From an uncultured Actinomycetes bacterium (GTDB taxonomy: Bacteria > Actinomycetota > Actinomycetes > Nanopelagicales > Nanopelagicaceae): DNA of 5,068 bases. Positions 1 to 5,068 of this stretch are shown here, piece by piece. The stretch's first letter is position 1, and every line of letters starts with the position of its first letter. Where the stretch lies: the NCBI GenBank assembly GCA_903839585.1, contig CAIMCU010000210.1:1-5068 (forward strand), read 5' to 3'. Position numbers and translations under genes: made by a program. The notes beneath the pieces are model-generated. The model searched no databases. It had not been told where the DNA came from and saw only the letters and a program-made list of their open reading frames with translations.

Positions 1-354
1 GATTGCGGGTGCGTTGTTGACACCAACCTCTAACATCACTGCTGGAGCGCCTTTAGTTGAAGACCACTCTTCGAGTCTTTGCATAAAAGCCGTAGCTATC
101 CCCTGCTTTTGACTCTGCGGCAAAACTCCCACAGTAAGAACATCGGCCTCAACACCGGGAGCTACAACAAGTACGCCCGCGTAACCGATGATGTGATTGC
201 CTTCATCTGTTGCAACGTAAAAGATTCGAGTCTTTGGAACTCCGGCAAACTCCTCTTTGAACTGCCCCATAGACCAGGGAGAGTCGGAGAAGAGCTGCTT
301 CTCCATACTGGCCAATACTGGAAGGTCTAACTGCATCGCTTCACGGATCTTCAT
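1..354 (-). CDS. rimI: RimI-type ribosomal protein N-acetyltransferase (GNAT), C-terminus cut by window edge
   Basis: This reading frame stays open from an ATG at 354 to the left edge, giving 118 residues without a stop. RimI proteins are about 150-160 residues long, so roughly 30-40 C-terminal residues are missing. RimI transfers acetyl from acetyl-CoA to a protein N-terminus, classically ribosomal protein S18, in the cytoplasm. The protein begins MKIREAMQLDLP. The GNAT acetyl-CoA loop is seen as QKQGIA (residues 82-87), after the beta-strand ADVLTVGV (70-77). The RimI-like strand LEVGVNNAPAI (108-118) carries the conserved acidic residue E109. The start is supported by a GGAG at 363-366, eight bases upstream, and by an ATGA overlap with the stop of tsaB, implying translational coupling. 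The position after tsaE-tsaB fits RimI; tsaD often follows in Actinobacteria and may lie beyond the edge. In some Actinobacteria the acetyltransferase at this place has relaxed substrate specificity, so the exact target is inferred. Confidence 0.9.
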   Translation of the reverse strand, partial: MKIREAMQLDLPVLASMEKQLFSDSPWSMGQFKEEFAGVPKTRIFYVATDEGNHIIGYAGVLVVAPGVEADVLTVGVLPQSQKQGIATAFMQRLEEWSSTKGAPAVMLEVGVNNAPAI

Positions 355-917
355 GAAAGACGCTCCGCAGTCGGTACCGCATCGGGCCTGCGCAGATACA
401 TCGGCTCGGTAACAGTTGCTAAGGCTGGAAAGAGTGCAAGCTTTGGATAACCGTCATTGCTAGATAAGCCGTACTTGACTGCGCCTTCACCGATAAAAAA
501 GTTGGAGGTAACCTCACCCGGCAGGTTTACAGAAGGTCCTTCTATGCGTTTGCCATCTTTGTACCTAGCCCAGTAAATCTCTTTACGACGTGCATCAGTT
601 GCCACCACATACTCAGCTTCATGGCACTCAATCGCATCGAGTGAACAAACTCCCACAACATCAATTCCTCTTGCTAATGCGAAGGCTCGTGCAAAAGAGA
701 CGCCTACCCGCAAGCCTGTGTAAGGACCTGGGCCCATTCCTACAAAGACTTTAGAGATTTGATTTTCCTGAGTAAGTCCCTGTTTAACTAGCTCCGTGAG
801 AGCCTTACCGTGATCTGTTGCCCCGTCGTGAAAGGCTGACCACAAAACCTTTGTACTTTCGAGTAAAGCGACACTTGTGCGAGAGGTTGAGGTATCGATT
901 GCTAGAGAGATACTCAT
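351..917 (-). CDS. tsaB: tRNA t6A modification protein TsaB (inactive-type ASKHA paralogue)
   Basis: TsaB is the scaffold partner of TsaD in making N6-threonylcarbamoyladenosine at position 37 of ANN-decoding tRNAs, and TsaE binds the TsaB-TsaD complex. The 188-residue product has the family landmarks: the N-terminal strand AIDTSTSRTSVAL (6-18), the highly conserved GMGPGPYTGLRVG segment (60-72), DARRKEIYWA (108-117), and the C-terminal PMYLRRPDA (172-180). It is somewhat shorter than the E. coli protein (about 230 residues), mainly in the C-terminal half. I start it at the ATG at 915-917. This overlaps the tsaE stop as ATGA and has an AGG about nine bases upstream. A longer frame reaches a TTG at 935 but would add only six non-conserved residues and enlarge the overlap. 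Its own stop overlaps the rimI start in the same way, so tsaE, tsaB and rimI appear to be one translationally coupled operon. Identification is by motif and is strong. Confidence 0.95.
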   Translation of the reverse strand: MSISLAIDTSTSRTSVALLESTKVLWSAFHDGATDHGKALTELVKQGLTQENQISKVFVGMGPGPYTGLRVGVSFARAFALARGIDVVGVCSLDAIECHEAEYVVATDARRKEIYWARYKDGKRIEGPSVNLPGEVTSNFFIGEGAVKYGLSSNDGYPKLALFPALATVTEPMYLRRPDAVPTAERLS

Positions 918-1357
918 AGTGAAAAACCTGACCAACGAGCCCCGATTGCATTCGCTGAAACATCTCGCACATCATCACTTCTGTCGATACTTATCTCTAA
1001 ACGCTCATCGCTCAAACGAGCCGACTCCTGCCCGCCCCACTCAATAACTGTGACACCGGATTCGCGTTCTGTATCTAGATCCAAGTCATCTAGGTATGCG
1101 TTGGTATTTGCACCATCTAACAGTCGATAAGCATCAACATGGATTAGTGGAAGTGATCCCTTATGAACGCGGGAGATAACAAAGGTTGGTGAGGTGACCC
1201 CATCGATTCCAAGGGCGGCACCGATGCCCTGTACTAATACAGTTTTACCTGCACCCAGTGGACCGTTTAGAAGAATGAGGTCCCCGGCTTTGCATTGTGA
1301 ACCGATTTTTTTCCCGAGGTCAAACATCGCCTCCGGCGTAGAAATCTTCACAGCCAC
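914..1357 (-). CDS. tsaE: tRNA t6A biosynthesis ATPase TsaE
   Basis: TsaE is a small P-loop ATPase that binds the TsaB-TsaD complex and is needed for multiple turnover in t6A synthesis. The 147-residue product matches the family in length and order of motifs. A Walker A loop GPLGAGKT (32-39) is followed by the switch-like TSPTFVI (55-61), the strand HVDAYRL (73-79) and the family motif VIEWG (104-108). The assigned start is GTG at 1355-1357. A second in-frame GTG two codons later (1349-1351) is possible, and no start codon lies between the first GTG and the hairpin upstream. No Shine-Dalgarno-like sequence is visible in the 14 bases before the GTG. Those bases directly abut the terminator hairpin of the preceding hydrolase gene, so the transcript is probably leaderless or arises by read-through. 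The stop overlaps the tsaB ATG by four bases. The function is secure; the exact start and promoter are not. Confidence 0.94.
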   Translation of the reverse strand: MAVKISTPEAMFDLGKKIGSQCKAGDLILLNGPLGAGKTVLVQGIGAALGIDGVTSPTFVISRVHKGSLPLIHVDAYRLLDGANTNAYLDDLDLDTERESGVTVIEWGGQESARLSDERLEISIDRSDDVRDVSANAIGARWSGFSL

Positions 1358-1378
1358 AAGGGTAATAGAAAGCGGGGG
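1358..1378 (-). promoter_or_regulatory. possible leaderless promoter region of tsaE
   Basis: Only TTTCTATTACCCTT separates the base of the upstream hairpin from the GTG of tsaE. It contains an A/T-rich hexamer, TCTATT, six bases before the GTG, matching four of six positions of the TATAAT -10 consensus. That spacing would suit a leaderless transcript starting at the GTG, a common arrangement in Actinobacteria. Any -35 element would fall inside the G+C-rich hairpin, and none is recognisable. This is an inference from spacing and from the absence of a ribosome binding site. Read-through from the hydrolase gene is the alternative. Confidence 0.25.
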
Positions 1379-1401
1379 CCTCGGTTTCCCGAGACCCCCG
1401 C
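1361..1401 (-). terminator. rho-independent terminator after the hydrolase gene
   Basis: Bases 1372-1378 (GCGGGGG) pair with 1395-1401 (CCCCCGC). After one C/A mismatch the stem continues with 1380-1384 pairing with 1389-1393, around a four-base loop. Read on the minus strand, the stem begins 14 bases after the TAA of the hydrolase gene (1416-1418) and is followed by the T-rich tail TTTCTATT. It is the strongest inverted repeat I see in the window and should end the transport-hydrolase transcript. The U-tract is interrupted by a C and an A, so termination may be incomplete. Read on the plus strand the stem is not followed by a T-run, so it is probably one-directional. Confidence 0.85.
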
Positions 1402-1415
1402 AATCGAAGTGCTAA

Positions 1416-3020
1416 TTACTTATCGTAGAACTTCTGCATGCGCCCCTTGCGTGGCTCAATTGAAATCCCATCGGTTACTGCAACTACATACTTGCGGAAT
1501 GCGCCAGTATCTAGCTTGCCACCGCTTTCAACGGCATCGGCAAGCATGTGAGCTACAGCAAGGTACTGATCAGCTGTGAAGTTACAGTGACCGGTTCCAT
1601 TTGCTTCAGGTGTTGATGAGACAGGGGTTCCTGTTGCATCAAATGTTGTGTAGGCATCTGCTGGTGCGTTCCAGAGAACGAGAAGCTTCGCCTTATCTGC
1701 AGCAGTCTTTTGCTTGTTGATCAACCACTGAGTGTTTCCTTCAGGAACGATCGCATCCTCAGTTGCAGTTAATGTAACTGTTGGATGGCTTAACTTTCCT
1801 GTGTGCTTGATCTGCTTGGCAAAGTTGTATGCACCAAGTGGATCCGCTGCCCAACGAGGCGCTATCGCTGCTGTTCCAAGAACAGTTTGGATTCCTGTAA
1901 TTGCAGCTGAACCGCTGAGGGCGATATTCCAGACACTCTTTTCAACTGCAACGCGCTTAGCGTAATCAGTCTTAGTGTTGTCAAAGAACGCTCCACCACT
2001 CTGCTTCTCTACGTCATATGTTCCAAGAACTGCAAGACCTGCAGCGTTGAAACCATTCTCAAGAACTGCAAGAGCTGGGCTACCGACAGCTGCAAAGCCG
2101 AACGCTGTTGTAGAGCCTTCAGCACCCGGACCTGATACACCATCGAAGTGTGCACTTCGAGTTGGAATACCAGCCATAAGACCTAAGTACAGAAGGACTG
2201 AACGAACAGGAACAGCTGCTAAGTATGTTGCTCCAGGAGTACCTGCTGGCCATGATGGCTTTGAGGTTGCTAGCTCAGTTGCGATTGAAACCTTCAGCTT
2301 GTCAGCAAGACCTTTAAGAAGTGCAAGATCAGTTCCTGCCTCAACCATTCCAGGAACACCAGCAGAGTAAGCGTGACCCTTGAGCTTTGGCTCAAAGATT
2401 GTCTTTAGTCCCCACAGGAAGTCACCAGCTGTTGCGAGCTCTGCAGCAACGTTGCCTAGAGCAGGACACATGAGTCCTGATGCATCGATGAGCTTTGGAT
2501 ACTTCTCAGCAAGAGCTTGTGTGATGTAACCACCAAGAGACTCTCCCCAAGCGATTACCTTCTTGGTCTTTGTGAACTTCTTCTTCACAACACCAATGAG
2601 TTCGACGTTTGTTTTGATCGCTTCCTTGGTATTCCATCCAAGTACTGGGAATGTTGATCCGGCAACTGCGTAACCCTCTTCAAGAAGTGTTCCGATAGTT
2701 GTCATATCTGAGTAGTCAGAGCTTGTTGGTCCAGGAATTGGATTAGCAAGTACTGCAGCAGTTGAGTATCCAGGGATATCCATAACGTATCGGTATCCAT
2801 GTGAGTACAGGAACAAAGTTCCGTTGAAGTTTGATGGAACTTGAATTGCATACTTAGCACCATCGGTTGTTGCTCCGCCGCAAGAGGTTACCTTGCCAAC
2901 GGTCGCACAAACTGGGGCTGCGTTTGCTGCAACAGGGATTGATGTAAGCCCTACTGAAATTAGTGCTACTACTGCAAGTGATGCAGCAAAGCGCTTCTTT
3001 GAATTAGTGAATGTAGACAT
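1416..3020 (-). CDS. secreted alpha/beta hydrolase, substrate unknown
   Basis: This 534-residue exported enzyme has a serine-hydrolase fold. A Sec signal peptide is clear: a basic start with KKR at 8-10, a hydrophobic core at about 11-29, and a likely cut after ANA at residue 34. The mature N-terminus leads into the strand GTLFLYSHGY (67-76), whose HG is a typical oxyanion-hole site. The nucleophile elbow is GESLGG, with Ser161. Asp422 in TATEDAIVP (418-426) and His478 in GTGHCNF (475-481) are the likely other members of the triad. A long insertion at about 190-405, rich in Ala and Gly, sits where lid or cap domains occur. The N-terminal pattern resembles poorly characterised secreted actinobacterial hydrolases (tannase-like or prolyl-oligopeptidase-like), so esterase, amidase and peptidase activity all remain possible. 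Four cysteines (38, 47, 185, 479) could form disulfides, but none lies in a lipobox. The ATG shares a base with the TAA of the binding-protein gene (TAATG), indicating translational coupling and a joint role. A weak GGGA lies about 11 bases upstream. Confidence 0.88.
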   Translation of the reverse strand: MSTFTNSKKRFAASLAVVALISVGLTSIPVAANAAPVCATVGKVTSCGGATTDGAKYAIQVPSNFNGTLFLYSHGYRYVMDIPGYSTAAVLANPIPGPTSSDYSDMTTIGTLLEEGYAVAGSTFPVLGWNTKEAIKTNVELIGVVKKKFTKTKKVIAWGESLGGYITQALAEKYPKLIDASGLMCPALGNVAAELATAGDFLWGLKTIFEPKLKGHAYSAGVPGMVEAGTDLALLKGLADKLKVSIATELATSKPSWPAGTPGATYLAAVPVRSVLLYLGLMAGIPTRSAHFDGVSGPGAEGSTTAFGFAAVGSPALAVLENGFNAAGLAVLGTYDVEKQSGGAFFDNTKTDYAKRVAVEKSVWNIALSGSAAITGIQTVLGTAAIAPRWAADPLGAYNFAKQIKHTGKLSHPTVTLTATEDAIVPEGNTQWLINKQKTAADKAKLLVLWNAPADAYTTFDATGTPVSSTPEANGTGHCNFTADQYLAVAHMLADAVESGGKLDTGAFRKYVVAVTDGISIEPRKGRMQKFYDK

Positions 3021-4324
3021 TACTTAGGTAATCCCTTCGCTGGCATTGCTGGACGCTTCCAAGTAGAAACCTTGACCGCTCCAGATCCTGAATCAGTTGT
3101 GTAAATCTTGTACTTACCTGTCTCTGGCTTCAAGGTTCCTGTTGCATCGTATGTACCGATCCAGAAACCGTTGTAACCAACGTGGCTTGTAGTTGAGAAC
3201 TGAGGTTGAGCTAGAGATGCACTTGGGAAAGTCTTGCCCTTTGTCTCAATAGCCTTGATAACACCTGAACGAGTCAGATTCTTACCAGCAGCCTTAAGCG
3301 CCGCAACAGTCATCATCGCTGTGTTCATACCCGTAACAACATTGTCATCGAACTTTGTTCCAGCAACGTTGTACTTCGTGTTAATTGTCTGGAAGAGCTT
3401 GATGTACTCATCAGTTGTGTCGGTTGACGTTGGCAAGAATGAAGATGTAATAACTCCATTAAGTAGTGGCGCTGGGATTCCGAGCAGTTGAAGAGTCGCT
3501 GAAACTCCACCAACACTGTCGATAATCCACTGCGGCTTATAGCCGAGTGCATTTGCTGTACCGAGCGCAAAAGCTGCAGCTGATGTAACACCGTACATGA
3601 TTACAACTTCAGCATCAGCGGTCTTGAGCTTTGACACCCAAGTAGCAGCTGTCGCAGCGCTCTGTGAAAGAGATGCGTATGGAATTGATGCGGCAGGAGT
3701 GACACCAGCCTGCTTTAATCCAGCAAGAGCGTCATCTCCGAAGTCATCATCCTGATAAATGATTCCAACCTTCTTACCTGGGAAGTTCTTCTTGATGTAC
3801 TCGCCAAGAACCTTTGTCTCCATGTAATAGGTAGGGAAAAGTGGGAACATCGTCTTGTAGGTGCTCTTGTTAGCAAAGCCTGAGAAACCTGAGTTCACGT
3901 AAAGTGATGGGATTCCCTGTCCTGCTAGATCAACAGCGTTAGACACAGCAATGTTGTTAGCTGTTCCAAGTGATCCGACAAGTGCAAATACCTTGTCGCG
4001 TGAGATGAGCTCTACAGTTTTGTTTACGGCATCAGTTACTTTGTAACCATCGTTCTTAACGATGAGCTTGATCTTGCGACCATTAACTCCACCATTTGCA
4101 TTGACGTACTTAAAGTAAGCATCCATCGCAGGAGCAACCTTGTTGTATCCGTATGATGCCGGACCGTTTGTAGGCTGTGAAATTCCAAGAGTAATCTGTG
4201 TCGCAGTGACACCTTGTGTCTCAGTTGAGGCAGCTTGCGCTGGCAGGGCTGAAACTGCAAGAGCGGCAGCTGCCACAATTGCGGACCCAATCATTCCTTT
4301 TTTGCTGCGAGTAAATCGCATCAT
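3020..4324 (-). CDS. ABC transporter substrate-binding protein, branched-chain amino acid (LivK-like) family
   Basis: This is the extracellular receptor that delivers a ligand to a HAAT-type ABC permease. It is 434 residues long. A Sec signal peptide has a basic RFTRSKKG start, a hydrophobic stretch at about 11-28, and a probable cut after AQA at residue 31. The mature protein shows the type I periplasmic-binding fold of Peripla_BP_6: ITLGISQPTNGPASYG (44-59), YFKYVNANGGVNGRKIKL (70-87), VFALVGSLGT (112-121), IPSLYVNSG (138-146) and VGIIYQDDDFGDDAL (186-200). The NDGY and YQDDDFG signatures resemble a LivK subgroup whose ligands are mostly undefined, so leucine, isoleucine or valine should not be assumed. 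There is no cysteine anywhere, hence no lipobox, which is unusual for a binding protein in a single-membrane bacterium. The start is the first of two adjacent ATGs, supported by GGAAGGA six bases upstream. It follows a LivM-type permease and is coupled to the hydrolase gene, which points to one uptake unit. Confidence 0.93.
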   Translation of the reverse strand: MMRFTRSKKGMIGSAIVAAAALAVSALPAQAASTETQGVTATQITLGISQPTNGPASYGYNKVAPAMDAYFKYVNANGGVNGRKIKLIVKNDGYKVTDAVNKTVELISRDKVFALVGSLGTANNIAVSNAVDLAGQGIPSLYVNSGFSGFANKSTYKTMFPLFPTYYMETKVLGEYIKKNFPGKKVGIIYQDDDFGDDALAGLKQAGVTPAASIPYASLSQSAATAATWVSKLKTADAEVVIMYGVTSAAAFALGTANALGYKPQWIIDSVGGVSATLQLLGIPAPLLNGVITSSFLPTSTDTTDEYIKLFQTINTKYNVAGTKFDDNVVTGMNTAMMTVAALKAAGKNLTRSGVIKAIETKGKTFPSASLAQPQFSTTSHVGYNGFWIGTYDATGTLKPETGKYKIYTTDSGSGAVKVSTWKRPAMPAKGLPK

Positions 4325-4330
4325 GTTGTT

Positions 4331-4337
4331 TCCTTCC
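4331..4337 (-). promoter_or_regulatory. strong ribosome binding site of the substrate-binding protein gene
   Basis: On the minus strand GGAAGGA lies six bases before the ATG at 4322-4324. It is the best Shine-Dalgarno match in the window and selects the first of the two tandem ATG codons. A stronger site here than elsewhere in the unit fits the usual need for more binding protein than permease. Confidence 0.8.
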
Positions 4338-4341
4338 GAGG

Positions 4342-4363
4342 TTTGGTCTTACGTGGTTCTTAC
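4342..4363 (-). repeat. imperfect tandem 11-base repeat in the permease/binding-protein gap
   Basis: On the minus strand GTAAGAACCAC is followed directly by GTAAGACCAAA, with eight of eleven positions identical. It lies just upstream of the binding-protein ribosome binding site, in a 47-base gap where a promoter or operator could sit. The spacing of 11 bases equals about one helical turn, so paired protein contacts are conceivable. The similarity is short and may be chance. Confidence 0.3.
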
Positions 4364-4371
4364 CTAGTTAG

Positions 4372-5067
4372 TTATTTAGTTTTTTTGTGCAGTGCTTTCC
4401 TCTCACGGATTCTGTCACCAGGACCGTTGGGAGTAAAGACCACCGCGAGGATCAAAAGTACGCTCACCAGGAGCTCCTTCAAATTCTCAGCGAGCACATC
4501 CTCTAACGAAAATCGAGAAGTTAGGCTTCCTACGAGCTCAGACATGCCTACCAAAAGTAACGCTCCGATAACACTTCCGGAAAGGGTGCTTATTCCGGCT
4601 AGGACCGCACCTGTAATCAGGGCGAAGGAGAGAGAGAGCGGATAGGCGCTGGGTGAGACTCCACCGAGGTTGAGAGCCAGAACCGCACCGGCAAGACCTG
4701 CAACTCCGGAGGCTAAGGTGAAAGCCAATACTTTAGATCGAGCTGAGTGGATACCGACTAACTCTGCAGCGGTGGAGTTGCTGCGAACTGCTCGCCAACT
4801 TCTTCCAAATCTGCTCTGCAATACATTTGAGATAAGCCATGTCATTAAAAGCGCAGCAAGAGCTGAGATCCAATAGAACCACTTGAATCGAGAAAAATCC
4901 TCTCCAAGGAATGTAGGAGCCGCGCCTGAATCAAATGGCAAGCCTTGTTCTCCACCCAAGAAAGTGAATTGATTTGCAAGCGATGGAAGTGCAACCGCTA
5001 ACGCAAGGGTTGCTCCCGCAAGGTATGGCCCACTTAATCTAGCAGCTGCGACCCCAAGAATTGATCC
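4372..5067 (-). CDS. branched-chain amino acid-type ABC transporter permease (LivM-like), N-terminus cut by window edge
   Basis: The frame is open from the right edge to a TAA at 4372-4374, showing the C-terminal 231 residues of an inner-membrane permease; LivM proteins usually run to 300-420 residues. Visible LivM landmarks are RLSGPYLAGATLALA (10-24), with the family's R-x-x-GPYLA pattern, then GGEQGLP (38-44). The cytoplasmic coupling loop GRSWRAVRSN (88-97) leads into TAAELVGI (99-106) and SKVLAFTLASGVAGLAGA (111-128). The C-terminal TPNGPGDRIRERK corresponds to the family's final cytoplasmic tail. Hydrophobic segments lie at about 12-31, 64-83, 113-134, 144-162, 165-182 and 198-212. The partner permease (LivH) and the ATPases (LivG, LivF) are not in the window and may lie upstream. 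A run of seven A's close to the stop (4380-4386) precedes a cluster of stop codons. An internal TTG at 4959 is not the start, because conserved permease sequence continues upstream of it. Confidence 0.92.
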   Translation of the reverse strand, partial: GSILGVAAARLSGPYLAGATLALAVALPSLANQFTFLGGEQGLPFDSGAAPTFLGEDFSRFKWFYWISALAALLMTWLISNVLQSRFGRSWRAVRSNSTAAELVGIHSARSKVLAFTLASGVAGLAGAVLALNLGGVSPSAYPLSLSFALITGAVLAGISTLSGSVIGALLLVGMSELVGSLTSRFSLEDVLAENLKELLVSVLLILAVVFTPNGPGDRIRERKALHKKTK

Positions 5068-5068
5068 A

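Noticed and set aside
79..330. Plus-strand open frame of 83 codons
   Set aside because: It lies antisense to rimI, whose GNAT motifs are clear in the minus strand, and it has no recognisable protein features.
918..935. TTG-initiated extension of tsaB adding six residues
   Set aside because: The added residues are outside the conserved TsaB N-terminus, and the extension would create a 22-base overlap. The ATG at 917 gives the same ATGA junction as the next gene pair.
1194..1415. Plus-strand open frame across the tsaE start and the terminator
   Set aside because: It is antisense to the tsaE Walker A region and runs through the hairpin. Its Pro/Arg-rich composition is typical of a shadow frame.
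1732..2370. Two plus-strand open frames inside the hydrolase gene
   Set aside because: They mirror the Ala/Gly-rich hydrolase coding strand, have no motifs, and have no promoter or ribosome binding site that I can see.
1416..3020. Calling the hydrolase a specific enzyme such as an amidase, lipase or prolyl peptidase
   Set aside because: Only the fold, the likely Ser/Asp/His triad and the export signal are visible. Nothing in the sequence fixes the substrate.
3325..3591. Minus-strand out-of-frame ORF within the binding-protein gene
   Set aside because: It is Ser/Gln/Leu-rich and sits in an alternative frame of a strongly supported gene, so it is a shadow. The same holds for the similar frame at 4036-4290.
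4343..4876. Plus-strand open frames opposite the permease
   Set aside because: They are antisense to conserved LivM sequence and show no signal peptide, domain or start context of their own.
1..5068. A mobile element, CRISPR array, toxin-antitoxin pair or defence system
   Set aside because: I found no transposase, integrase, regularly spaced repeats, tRNA-like attachment site or toxin-like small gene. Every long stretch is explained by transport, hydrolase or t6A/RimI genes.

Overview
All recognisable genes in this window lie on the minus strand, so transcription runs from base 5068 towards base 1. Gene density is very high, with no gene-free stretch longer than about 60 bases. By eye the base composition is moderate (roughly 45-50% G+C). 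The gene order tsaE-tsaB-rimI is typical of Actinobacteria. That order, the compact overlapping layout and the moderate G+C suggest a streamlined actinobacterium, for example a freshwater Nanopelagicales (acI) type. The taxon is an inference from style, not a database result.

Region 1 (about 5068 to 1416, minus) is a transport and secretion unit. It starts with the C-terminal 231 residues of a LivM-type permease of a branched-chain amino acid (HAAT-family) ABC transporter, cut by the right edge. After 47 bases comes a secreted type I periplasmic-binding-fold solute-binding protein. Its stop codon shares a base with the start of a 534-residue secreted alpha/beta hydrolase carrying a GESLGG nucleophile elbow. 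A strong hairpin with a T-rich tail follows the hydrolase and closes the unit.

Region 2 (1357 to 1, minus) is a housekeeping cluster: tsaE, tsaB and rimI (cut by the left edge). The three genes are joined by two 4-base ATGA overlaps. TsaE and TsaB belong to the machinery that makes the tRNA modification t6A. RimI is a GNAT N-acetyltransferase.

The most notable points are (i) the tight coupling of a binding protein with an exported hydrolase, which suggests that the hydrolase releases or trims the compound the transporter imports; (ii) the terminator, which ends only 14 bases before the GTG start of tsaE and leaves almost no room for a conventional leader; and (iii) a binding protein that lacks any cysteine, and so any lipoprotein anchor, in an apparently single-membrane bacterium. 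I see no mobile element, CRISPR array, RNA gene or clearly novel defence-type system here.
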